A program made the position numbers and the translations under genes. From positions 108,238 through 172,237 of the forward strand of contig NZ_CVTB01000111.1 of assembly GCF_001050015.1 (NCBI RefSeq): 64,000 bases of DNA, read 5' to 3'. Shown here one piece after another: positions 34,311 to 41,835 of the stretch (its first letter is position 1; each line of letters begins with the position of its first letter). The notes beneath the pieces are model-generated. The model did no database searches. It was not told the DNA's origin and saw only the letters and a list, made by a program, of their open reading frames with translations. The DNA is from Mycolicibacterium malmesburyense (GTDB lineage: Bacteria; Actinomycetota; Actinomycetes; Mycobacteriales; Mycobacteriaceae).

Positions 34311-35101
34311 TGGGGCTCACGCTGATCCAACCGTTCGCGTACTCGTTCGAGATCGTCGAGCGCGTCGGCGATCGTCTGCTTCAGTCGCTTGTTCTCCGCC
34401 TCGGCGGCGAGTCGCTGCTGGTCGCCTGGTAGAAGGCCGTGAACGAACAACCGGACGCAATACCGGGTGTGCTGGTCGACGGCCTTCTCGTCCAGCACCA
34501 CACCGCGAGCGCTAGCGTTGGCGGGACCGCCGGGGACGAGGTCGATGAATGCTCCTGCGGCTAGACCGGCGTCCTGAATCGAGATCCCGTCCGAACCCAG
34601 CCGTCGCAGGAACAGGTCGGCGAGATAGGCGAGTGTCGGCTCGGTGCCCTTCTGCACGTTGAATGCCGCGATCTCGGGCATCTGCGCGGATACGGCGTTT
34701 GTCAGGCGAAGCAGTCGCAGGCCGCCCGGCCGCAGGACGTTGGCCACTAGGATTCGTCCGATCGCGAGAAGTGTCTCCTCGAAATCATCGGTCTCGACAG
34801 CCTGCAACTGCTCCACCGGCACGATCCAGTCCTCGATCGCTCGGGTGAGTGCCGCCTTGAACAAGCTCGTCTTGTCCTCGTAGCGGGCGTAAACGGTGCG
34901 TTTGGCCATTCCGGCCGCCGCCGAGATCGCCTCGATGCTGGTGCGCTCGAAGCCGTTCTCCAAGAAGAGGTCCAGTGCGGTATCGAGCAACTGCTCGTTG
35001 CTCAGTGTCGGCCGACCGGGTCGGCGCCTCGCGGCCCTGCTCCCCGAGGAAGCCGGCGGCGGGGACGCGCCTGCGCGTTCGATCACACATAGATCTTCCA
35101 T
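34307..35101 (-). CDS. TetR-family regulator with C-terminal coiled-coil tail
   Basis: A 264-residue TetR regulator, longer than usual. A basic, proline-containing leader (about 1-33, RAARRRPGRP) precedes the HTH (about 38-80, IEAISAAAGMAKRTVYARYEDK). The ligand domain follows, and the last 35 residues are charged and heptad-like (ENKRLKQTIADALDDLERVRERLD), probably a coiled coil. It is divergent from the LLM gene at 35265 and probably controls it. Its former downstream partner was the SDR remnant. Confidence 0.88.
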   Translation of the reverse strand: MEDLCVIERAGASPPPASSGSRAARRRPGRPTLSNEQLLDTALDLFLENGFERTSIEAISAAAGMAKRTVYARYEDKTSLFKAALTRAIEDWIVPVEQLQAVETDDFEETLLAIGRILVANVLRPGGLRLLRLTNAVSAQMPEIAAFNVQKGTEPTLAYLADLFLRRLGSDGISIQDAGLAAGAFIDLVPGGPANASARGVVLDEKAVDQHTRYCVRLFVHGLLPGDQQRLAAEAENKRLKQTIADALDDLERVRERLDQREPQ

Positions 35102-35151
35102 GCCGGGTCTCCCTGAGTTGCAGCCGGCCCATGATATTTGTACCGATGACG

Positions 35152-35166
35152 GTGACTTTTTATCAC
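35152..35166. promoter_or_regulatory. Possible operator between TetR and LLM genes
   Basis: GTGACTTTTTATCAC is an imperfect inverted repeat (GTGA...TCAC) in the 163-bp space between the divergent TetR (35101) and LLM (35265) genes, where a TetR site would be expected. It occurs once only, so support is weak. Confidence 0.3.
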
Positions 35167-35264
35167 AGAGTCGGCGAAAGCTTGTCTAAAAGAAACGATC
35201 CAGGTAACAATTAATTTCTGTCAACCCTCACGGCGGCGGACCGCCCTGACGAACTGGAGAGACC

Positions 35265-36323
35265 ATGAAGGTAGGCATGCATCTGGGCTATCAGAATCTC
35301 CACGGCGTGCCCGACGTCGAGAGCTTCATGAAGGAGTCGAAGCTCGCCGTGGAAGCTGAGGCGATGGGCTTCGACTATGTCGGTCCGGTGGAGCATCACT
35401 TCACCGATTACGGCGCGTGTCCCGATCCCTTTCAGCTGCTGTCCTGGGTCGCGGCTCAGACCAAGACGATCAATCTGGTCACCGCCGCGGTGATCCTGCC
35501 CTGGAACAACCCGTTGCGCGTCGTCGAGCAGGCGATCGAGCTCGACATTCTGTCCGGAGGCCGCCTCATTCTGGGCATGGGCCGTGGTGCCGCCCGACGC
35601 GAATTCCGGTCCTTCGGCGTCGAACTCGCCGACTCGCGGGAGATGTTCGACGAGGCGGCGGTCATCATCATGGAGGGCGTCGAGACAGGTATCGTCGAAG
35701 CAGACACAAAGTGGTATCAGATCCCCCGCACGGAGATCCGTCCCGGGCCCTTCAAATCCTTCAAAGACCGGACCATCATGGTGACGATGTCGCCGAGCTC
35801 GGTCGACGTCGCCGCCAGATTCGGGCTCAAAGCGTTGCGCTTCTCCCAGGGTGACTGGCGCAACGCCATCCCCGAAATCACCCAGTATCGAACGAATTTC
35901 GAGGCGTTGCACAAGAAGACCGCACCGCCTTTCATCATCTCCGATTTCGTGTGCTGCTTCACCGACAAACAGCGGGTCGCCGATTACACCGACAACTACT
36001 TCGCCAGGATGTTCTCCACGGTGGCCAACCACTACGAGTTCATGAGCGACCACTTCAAGGATCTGCCTTCGTATGCCGCCTGGACCGCCATGGGTGAGGC
36101 CGCCGCCGCGGCCGGCGGCCCGGACAAGGCTTACCGTGACTACATCGCCGGCAACATGATCGGTACCCCGGAGGAGCTCGTCGAGCATCACCGCGTCCGC
36201 AAGGAGATGGTCGGTGACTACGAGATGCTCGCCAACTTCAGCTGGGGGGGAATGCCGTACGAGCTTGTCTACGAACAGCTGAAGTTGTTCGCAGATAAGG
36301 TGTTGCCAGACCTGAAGGGCTGA
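35265..36323 (+). CDS. LLM-class flavin/F420-dependent oxidoreductase
   Basis: A 352-residue luciferase-like protein: MKVGMHLGYQNLHG start, VGPVEHHFTDYGACPD, and SGGRLILGMGRGAARREF in the cofactor region. It belongs to a different branch from the LLMs at 1656 and 30210. ATG 35265 follows GGAGAG. The quinone reductase-like gene begins 62 bp downstream on the same strand, and the two are probably co-transcribed under the divergent TetR. Confidence 0.88.
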   Translation: MKVGMHLGYQNLHGVPDVESFMKESKLAVEAEAMGFDYVGPVEHHFTDYGACPDPFQLLSWVAAQTKTINLVTAAVILPWNNPLRVVEQAIELDILSGGRLILGMGRGAARREFRSFGVELADSREMFDEAAVIIMEGVETGIVEADTKWYQIPRTEIRPGPFKSFKDRTIMVTMSPSSVDVAARFGLKALRFSQGDWRNAIPEITQYRTNFEALHKKTAPPFIISDFVCCFTDKQRVADYTDNYFARMFSTVANHYEFMSDHFKDLPSYAAWTAMGEAAAAAGGPDKAYRDYIAGNMIGTPEELVEHHRVRKEMVGDYEMLANFSWGGMPYELVYEQLKLFADKVLPDLKG

Positions 36324-36385
36324 GTGCCCGGCACTGCAATGGGGATGACGGTCGGTACGACCGGGCCCACGAAAGGACGGGTTTG

Positions 36386-37357
36386 ATGAAGGCGATCGTG
36401 TGTCGCGAGTACGGCGCGCCCGAGGACCTTGTGCTCGATGAGCTACCCGATCTCACACCCGGGCCCGGTCAGATCGTCATCAGGGTGCGCGCGGCCGCGG
36501 TCAATTACCCCGACGTTTTGTTGATCGGCGGCAATTACCAGGTCAAAGTGCCGCCACCGTTCAGCCCGGGCAGCGAGATGGCCGGAGATGTCGTCGCAGT
36601 CGGCGACGGCGTGGACGTGCGCGTCGGCGCCCGGGTATGCGCGACCACCTTCGTCGGCGCCTTCGCCGAGCAGGCTGTGGTCGACGCGCGAACGGTGACA
36701 CCGATTCCTGACGACATCGACTACGCCGAAGCCGCCGCCTTCGGCGTCACTTATCGAACCGCCTACTACACGTTGCGCACGATCGCGCCGGTGCAGCCCG
36801 GTGATTGGGTGGTCGTGCTCGGGGCCGCGGGCGGTGTCGGGCTCGCCGCGGTGGACATCGCCGAGCTCATGGGGGGAAGGGTTCTGGCCGCGGCGTCCGG
36901 CGAAGAGAAGCTCGATCTCTGTCGCCTGCGCGGCGCCGAGGCATGCGTGGACTACGACCGCGAAGATCTGCGAGAGCGGATCAAGGAGATCACCGGCAAG
37001 GCGGGCGCCCAGATCGTCGTGGATCCCGTCGGCGGACCCTATTCGCTGCCCGCGCTTCGTGGCCTCGGACGTCATGGAGTTTTCGTCACGTTGGGCTACG
37101 CTGCCGGCCCCATTCCCGCCGTCCCCCTCAATTTAGTTCTACTCAAGGGGATAACGGTTCGCGGCATGGAGATTCGGACCTTTGCCTCCGACTATCCGAA
37201 TGAGGTCGTCCGCGATGACGAGGAGCTACACCGACACTATGTCGAGGGCAGGCTTCGTCCCTACATCGGTGCGCGGTTCGCGCTGAGTGACGCGGCGCTC
37301 GCGTTGCGCTACGTGGCCGACCGCAAGGCGCTGGGCAAGGTCATCATCGATATCTGA
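36386..37357 (+). CDS. NADPH:quinone oxidoreductase-like MDR protein
   Basis: A 323-residue zinc-free medium-chain dehydrogenase: GroES-like N-terminal domain (VNYPDVLLIGGNYQ, PGSEMAGDVVAVGDGV), then the Rossmann domain with LGAAGGVGLAAVDIAELMGG. Family members reduce quinones or alpha,beta-unsaturated ketones. ATG 36386, not the preceding TTG, follows AAAGGACGGG. It ends 12 bp before the convergent mycofactocin-type SDR. Confidence 0.88.
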   Translation: MKAIVCREYGAPEDLVLDELPDLTPGPGQIVIRVRAAAVNYPDVLLIGGNYQVKVPPPFSPGSEMAGDVVAVGDGVDVRVGARVCATTFVGAFAEQAVVDARTVTPIPDDIDYAEAAAFGVTYRTAYYTLRTIAPVQPGDWVVVLGAAGGVGLAAVDIAELMGGRVLAAASGEEKLDLCRLRGAEACVDYDREDLRERIKEITGKAGAQIVVDPVGGPYSLPALRGLGRHGVFVTLGYAAGPIPAVPLNLVLLKGITVRGMEIRTFASDYPNEVVRDDEELHRHYVEGRLRPYIGARFALSDAALALRYVADRKALGKVIIDI

Positions 37358-37369
37358 ACAAGCACGGGG

Positions 37370-38263
37370 TCACTGCCCGGGGCCGTTGGGCCACTTGATC
37401 ATGCAGCCCGCGTCGATCGGGATGCTGGTCCCCGTCATGTGTTTGGAGGCGTCCGAAGCCAGGAACAGCACCAACTCGGCAACGTCTTCGGGTTCCAACC
37501 ACGGGGCGGGAAGCGCGTGGTAGAACTCCGAGGCGGCCTGGAAATCCTCTTTGGTGACTTTGCCTTCGATGTCTGGACGAAAGACCTGGTAGATCCCCTC
37601 GGCGTTCATCAGATGGGTGTTGCAGTTGGTCGGATGCACGATATTGACCCGAATTCCGTTCGGCGCCAAGTGCAACGCCATCTGTTGGGTGTAGCCGACG
37701 AGCGCCTGCTTCGACCAGCTGTAGCCGGCTCCGCCGGGCCCCATGATGGTTCGGGGATCCACGTTGGCCGTCATGGTGTTCGGGATCAGCGCAGCGGTGG
37801 AGCCGGTGATGACGATCGACGCACCGGTTCCAGCCGCGATCAGGTGTGGAACCGCGACCGCCACGGTGTTCATCACTCCGATGAGATCGACGTCGACCGC
37901 ATCCTGGAAGTCCATCGGCTGCGGGTCGCCCATGGCCAGCGGCAAGATGCCGGCATTGGCCATCACCGTGGTGAGCCGGCCCAGCTGGGCCACACCCTGA
38001 CCCAGTGCATCAGCAAGCTGTTCTCGGTGACGAACGTCGGCCTTGGCCGTCACGCAGGTGCGGCCCTCCTTTTCGACAAGACGTTTGGTCTCCTCGAGGT
38101 CCTCCCAGCTGGCCATCGGGTAGGGGTTGGACTCGATGTCCTCACAGATGTCGATCGCAATGATGTCGGCCCCTTCGCGCGCCTGCAGCACGGCGTGCGC
38201 ACGACCCTGGCCGCGGCCGGCGCCAGTGATGAACGAGACCTTCCCGGCCATGCGTCCTGTCAT
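37370..38263 (-). CDS. Mycofactocin-coupled SDR
   Basis: A 297-residue SDR of the mycofactocin-associated type. It has the family's extended cofactor start (FITGAGRGQGRAHAV), the AIDICEDIESNPY insertion after the second strand, and the catalytic YSWSK. Such enzymes hold NAD tightly and pass electrons to the peptide-derived cofactor mycofactocin, oxidising alcohols. ATG 38263 has AGGAG upstream; 31 open codons before it are rejected. It follows the SDR at 38292 by 28 bp, driven by promoter copy e. Confidence 0.88.
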   Translation of the reverse strand: MTGRMAGKVSFITGAGRGQGRAHAVLQAREGADIIAIDICEDIESNPYPMASWEDLEETKRLVEKEGRTCVTAKADVRHREQLADALGQGVAQLGRLTTVMANAGILPLAMGDPQPMDFQDAVDVDLIGVMNTVAVAVPHLIAAGTGASIVITGSTAALIPNTMTANVDPRTIMGPGGAGYSWSKQALVGYTQQMALHLAPNGIRVNIVHPTNCNTHLMNAEGIYQVFRPDIEGKVTKEDFQAASEFYHALPAPWLEPEDVAELVLFLASDASKHMTGTSIPIDAGCMIKWPNGPGQ

Positions 38264-38291
38264 GGGTTCTCCTGTGGGATGGGAGGACACT

Positions 38292-39068
38292 TCAGAGTGT
38301 GCGGAAAAGGCCGCCGTCGACGAGCACCTGTGCGCCATTGATGTAACCGGCGGCATCGCTGGCGAGGAAGACGCACAAACCTACGAGATCCTGCGGCACA
38401 CCGATCCGCTTCATCGGGTTGATCGCTGCCGCAGCGGCCTGGCCCTCGGGCCCCCACGCCTTGGACATGTCGGTGTCGAAGGCACCGGGCATCACGAGGT
38501 TCGCCCGAACCTTTGGCGCCCAGGCTCCGGCCAGGGCGAGGGTGAGGGCATTCAACCCCGCCTTTGCCATGGCATAGGGAAGGTCGGCGGCGTCGGGTCG
38601 CAGCGTGCCGGCCGATGTGACGTTGATGATCGAACCACCATGGGTCTCGGCCATCCGGGCCCCGAATAGAGCCGACAGGCGGAACGGACCACGGGCGTTG
38701 ACGGCCTGAACCTTGTCGAACAGTTCTTGTGTGACCGTCGAGAGATTGTCGTAAACCGGTGACACGCCGGCATTGTTGACCAGCACGTCACAGCGGCCGA
38801 AAGCGTCGTAGACGGATTCGAATAGGCTCTCGGCGTCGTCCCACTTACCGACATGGCATGCGACGGGTAGTGCTCGTCGTCCAGTACCGGCTTCGATCTC
38901 CTTGGCGGCAAGCCGGCAGTTGTCGAGTTTGCGGCTGGCGATGACGACGTCGGCACCCGCGTTCGCGAAACCCTCGGCGACGGCTCGTCCGATGCCGGTG
39001 CTGCCGCCGGTGATCACCGCGACCTTGCCGGACATATCCAGCAACTCCGCTGTCGACTTCTCTGTCAC
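38292..39068 (-). CDS. SDR-family oxidoreductase
   Basis: A 258-residue classical SDR: VITGGSTGIGRAVAEGFANAG, VLVNNAGVSP, and YAMAKAGLNAL as active site, with the typical C-terminal VDGGLFRTL. Start GTG 39068. It is the first gene after promoter copy e and shares a transcript with the mycofactocin-coupled SDR. Substrate unknown. Confidence 0.9.
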   Translation of the reverse strand: MTEKSTAELLDMSGKVAVITGGSTGIGRAVAEGFANAGADVVIASRKLDNCRLAAKEIEAGTGRRALPVACHVGKWDDAESLFESVYDAFGRCDVLVNNAGVSPVYDNLSTVTQELFDKVQAVNARGPFRLSALFGARMAETHGGSIINVTSAGTLRPDAADLPYAMAKAGLNALTLALAGAWAPKVRANLVMPGAFDTDMSKAWGPEGQAAAAAINPMKRIGVPQDLVGLCVFLASDAAGYINGAQVLVDGGLFRTL

Positions 39069-39158
39069 AGGACTCCCGTGTGGCTCGCTCGGACATGAGG
39101 TTCTGCTGATGCCGCGTCGCGGCCTATCAGGCCCTGGAAGCGGTGCGGCGCCCAGAAC

Positions 39159-39193
39159 AGCTAACCCAGTATATGCGACCGAGTCAACTATTT
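39159..39193 (-). promoter_or_regulatory. Conserved promoter copy e (two-SDR operon)
   Basis: Minus strand: a perfect 17-bp block (39177-39193), -35 TTGACT (39182-39187), 17 bp, then TTAGCT (39159-39164). The SDR start at 39068 is about 85 bp on. The divergent unknown gene starts at 39280. Between them AGTTGGGTCAACT (39210-39222) is a further inverted repeat. Confidence 0.72.
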
Positions 39194-39250
39194 AAGAAAG
39201 CCTGTGTAGAGTTGGGTCAACTTTTGATTCGCGAACGACCCTAGCATTGT

Positions 39251-39266
39251 TTAGTCATCTGCCTAA
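39251..39266. promoter_or_regulatory. Operator-like repeat TTAGTC-N4-GCCTAA, copy 3
   Basis: TTAGTCATCTGCCTAA ends 13 bp before the ATG of the unknown protein (39280) and touches its RBS (ACAGGAG). This is the same geometry as copy 1 before the HsaA-like gene, which suggests one regulator for both. Confidence 0.65.
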
Positions 39267-39279
39267 CAGGAGTGTCGGC

Positions 39280-39870
39280 ATGGTCGAGGACCCGGACTCG
39301 TGGAGTGGCTTCAGATACCGGCTGGACGTCGCCGCCCGCACAGTAGGGGATGCGGTTGATCTTGTCGGCGGTTGGCTGTTCGACCGGGCGAGAGCGGGCT
39401 GGGACGTCACCGTGTTCGTCGCCGAACCCGGCGACCCCCGGCCATTGCGGATCCTCGGCGTCGAAATGGGTGATCTGGACGGGGCATTCGGGGGTCCGCA
39501 ACCCTCGCCGGCAGCCCTCAGTGTTGCGGCCGAGTTGTACGCGATCGACCCACGGTTGCGAGACGTCGTGCGCGCCACCCTCAGCCGTTGCACGCCAGAG
39601 ATCACGGTGTGGGGAGGTCAGCTCCCTGGCCTGGGCAGGGAAACCGTGGTCGCGCGCCACACTCTCAGCGTCGCTGCTAGAACGCACAAAGCCCACGCGT
39701 TGACAGCCACAGATATCCGAATCGCTGCGGTCGAGCCCACCGAGGTCCTCGGTTTGGTGAGGCGCAACCCGAGAGTGGCCGAAGACCACCTCTGCGAGCA
39801 ACGGGCGAGCCGAGTCGTCGGTCCGGTCGCAGGCGCTTACCTGGCCGGCGGGGGATGGGATGGCGCCTAG
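39280..39870 (+). CDS. Protein of unknown function
   Basis: A 196-residue protein that I do not recognise. It opens VEDPDSWSGFRYRLDVAARTVGDAVDLVGGWLFD, has no signal peptide or membrane segment, and is soluble in composition with one Cys. VGGWLFDRARAGWDVTVFV and PLRILGVEMGDLDG could be strand-helix units. ATG 39280 is chosen because AGGAG lies 8 bases upstream; an in-frame TTG 11 codons earlier lies inside the operator. It stands alone on the plus strand under operator copy 3 and converges on the kinase-like gene, sharing CTAG for both stop codons. Confidence 0.7.
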   Translation: MVEDPDSWSGFRYRLDVAARTVGDAVDLVGGWLFDRARAGWDVTVFVAEPGDPRPLRILGVEMGDLDGAFGGPQPSPAALSVAAELYAIDPRLRDVVRATLSRCTPEITVWGGQLPGLGRETVVARHTLSVAARTHKAHALTATDIRIAAVEPTEVLGLVRRNPRVAEDHLCEQRASRVVGPVAGAYLAGGGWDGA

Positions 39871-40946
39871 TCCAACGCCGACAGCGCGGCGCGGGTGTCG
39901 AGGTCGATGAACGCGGCCGAATACCGTTGGGCGAGAGCGAGACAGATGTCGGCGCCCTGCCAGGCGTCGCCCCCGGAGAGGGTGGCCATCCAGATGGCCA
40001 ACCCGTGCGCGACCGACGCGCGGTACCGCAGCCACACCTCCTCGGCCGATGGAAGTTCGGCGGCGGGCAGCGTGAGCGCGGCCCGGTACTCGTCGAGCAG
40101 ATCCCGCTCGGCCCGCCTGCGGTCCTCGATCGTCAGCGCACCCTGCACGAAGTAGCCCAGATCCAGCGACCAGTTACCGCGTCGGGCCATCTGCCAGTCC
40201 AGGAACCCCACATCGTCGTCGGGCAACACGTAGGTGTTCCCGATGTGCGGATCACCGTGCAGCAGGGTCTCGGGTGACTTCGAAGTTCCGGTGAGGGTGC
40301 CGATGTAGCGGGCCCAGATATCGACGAACAGGTCGGTACCACTTAGCGCGAGTATCTCCGAGGACACGGTGTTGCCCAGGCGTTCTCGGGCGATGTCGAG
40401 CGGAGCATGCTCGAGGCCTTCGAACGCGACGAACGGCTCGACCCAGCCCAGCGCCGGGTCCGCGGTGAGCCGCTCACCCCAGAACTGGCTGTGCATGCGC
40501 GCCAGCCCGCGGACGCCGTTGGCGACCTGCTCGACCGTCATCGGCCGGGTGGAGTCGCGCGGGTCGGCGCCGCGCGCGACCACGTCCTCCATGATCATCA
40601 CGAAGTTCGATCCGGGTTCGTCGATCAGCGCGGCGTAGACGGCCGGATGGTCCAGCGGCAGTGAGACCCCCGAACTGAACAGCCGCGGCTCGTGGAACAG
40701 GCCGCTGGTGAGTGCGACGAGTTCGGCGTGGTCGGGGTCGACGGCCTTGGCGAACACTGTCGCCGGACCCGACCCCGCCGAATACCTCAGCGCCAGTCGC
40801 GCCCGGCGGTTGGTGCCGTCGTCGCGCAGCGCGACGCTGACGGCGTCGACGGTGGCGCCCGGGAAGTGCTTCCCGAGAACCGCCGTCATCCATCCGGGCG
40901 TGATCTCCTCCCAGCTGCGCGGAAGCGACAGCTCGGCGGCGGTCAT
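39867..40946 (-). CDS. Aminoglycoside phosphotransferase-family kinase-like protein
   Basis: A 359-residue APH-fold protein. The catalytic loop is LLHGDPHIGNTYV, and the metal-binding Asp is in GFLDWQMARRG, both intact. ATP-dependent phosphorylation of a small hydroxylated compound is expected; the substrate is unknown. It is last in the P450-SDR-kinase operon (13 bp after the SDR). Its relative at 2680 is likewise next to catabolic genes. Confidence 0.85.
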   Translation of the reverse strand: MTAAELSLPRSWEEITPGWMTAVLGKHFPGATVDAVSVALRDDGTNRRARLALRYSAGSGPATVFAKAVDPDHAELVALTSGLFHEPRLFSSGVSLPLDHPAVYAALIDEPGSNFVMIMEDVVARGADPRDSTRPMTVEQVANGVRGLARMHSQFWGERLTADPALGWVEPFVAFEGLEHAPLDIARERLGNTVSSEILALSGTDLFVDIWARYIGTLTGTSKSPETLLHGDPHIGNTYVLPDDDVGFLDWQMARRGNWSLDLGYFVQGALTIEDRRRAERDLLDEYRAALTLPAAELPSAEEVWLRYRASVAHGLAIWMATLSGGDAWQGADICLALAQRYSAAFIDLDTRAALSALD

Positions 40947-40959
40947 CTGCCGGGCCCCG

Positions 40960-41796
40960 TTACTTGAGGCAGCTGCCGCCGTCGACCGGCAGTGTCACGC
41001 CGGTGATGTAGCGGCTCTCGTCGGAGGCCAGGAACAGCACCGCGTTGGCGATGTCCTCGGGCTCCACCCAGCCGATCGGCAGCGTGTGCATCATCTGCGC
41101 AACGACCTTCATGTCGTCGGGGCCCGGGTTCTCCAGGTCGGGACGGAACAGCTTCATCGTCCCCTCGTTCATGTACAGCGGCGTGTTGACGTTGGTCGGA
41201 TGCACGGAGTTGACCCGGATGTTCTGTGCGCCGAGCTCGACCGCGAACGTCCGCATCAGGCCCACCACACCGTGTTTCGCCGCGACGTAATGGCCCGTGT
41301 GCGGGTAGGCCTTCAGGCCGCCGACCGAACTGGTGAGAATGATCGAACCGCCGCGGCCACCGGCCAGGATGTGCGGGACACCGGCCTTGACGCTCTTCCA
41401 GACGCCGCCGAGGTTGACGTCGATCATGTCGGTCCAGTCGCCTTCGCTGGTCTTGTCCAGCGTCGCGCCGCCGTTGCCGATGCCGGCGTTGGCGACGATG
41501 ATGTCCAGCCGGCCGAGCTGTTCGACTCCGGTGTCGACGGCGGCCTTGAGTGCGTCGAAGTCGCGGACGTCGACCTCGGCGGTGTAGATGCGGCGGTTGA
41601 GGCCCTTCACCAGATCAGCGGTTTCCGCAAGGTCTTCGGGCGTCGACAGTGGAATCTGCACGCTGTCGATCTGCTTGCAGATGTCGACGGCGATGATGTC
41701 GGCGCCTTCCTGGGCCAGCCGTACGGCATGTGCACGGCCCTGGCCGCGGGCGGCGCCGGTGATGAAAGCGACCTTGCCTTCAACGCGTCCGGTCAT
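40960..41796 (-). CDS. Mycofactocin-coupled SDR
   Basis: A 278-residue SDR with FITGAARGQGRAHAVRLAQEG, the AVDICKQI insertion typical of mycofactocin-associated enzymes, VANAGIGNGGATLDK, and active site YVAAKHGVVGL. It is nearly the twin of the one at 62087-62926. It sits between a P450 and a kinase-like gene, so it probably oxidises the alcohol produced by that P450. ATG 41796 lies 39 bp after the P450 stop. Confidence 0.9.
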   Translation of the reverse strand: MTGRVEGKVAFITGAARGQGRAHAVRLAQEGADIIAVDICKQIDSVQIPLSTPEDLAETADLVKGLNRRIYTAEVDVRDFDALKAAVDTGVEQLGRLDIIVANAGIGNGGATLDKTSEGDWTDMIDVNLGGVWKSVKAGVPHILAGGRGGSIILTSSVGGLKAYPHTGHYVAAKHGVVGLMRTFAVELGAQNIRVNSVHPTNVNTPLYMNEGTMKLFRPDLENPGPDDMKVVAQMMHTLPIGWVEPEDIANAVLFLASDESRYITGVTLPVDGGSCLK

Positions 41797-41835
41797 CGGT
41801 TACCTCAATTCGTTGTGGTTACAGGGGTCTCGGTG

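Noticed and set aside
34081..34320. 79-residue minus-strand frame as a real small gene
   Set aside because: It contains an SDR-like fragment only in its middle; the rest of the SDR motif continues in other frames, so it is a decayed remnant and not a gene.
34108..34515. 135-residue plus-strand frame starting 15 bp after the orphan operator
   Set aside because: It runs antisense through the SDR remnant and the TetR gene, and its composition is arginine-rich frame noise.
39210..39222. AGTTGGGTCAACT as another copy of the 17-bp block
   Set aside because: It shares the GTCAACT half but lacks the flanks; kept only as an unassigned inverted repeat.
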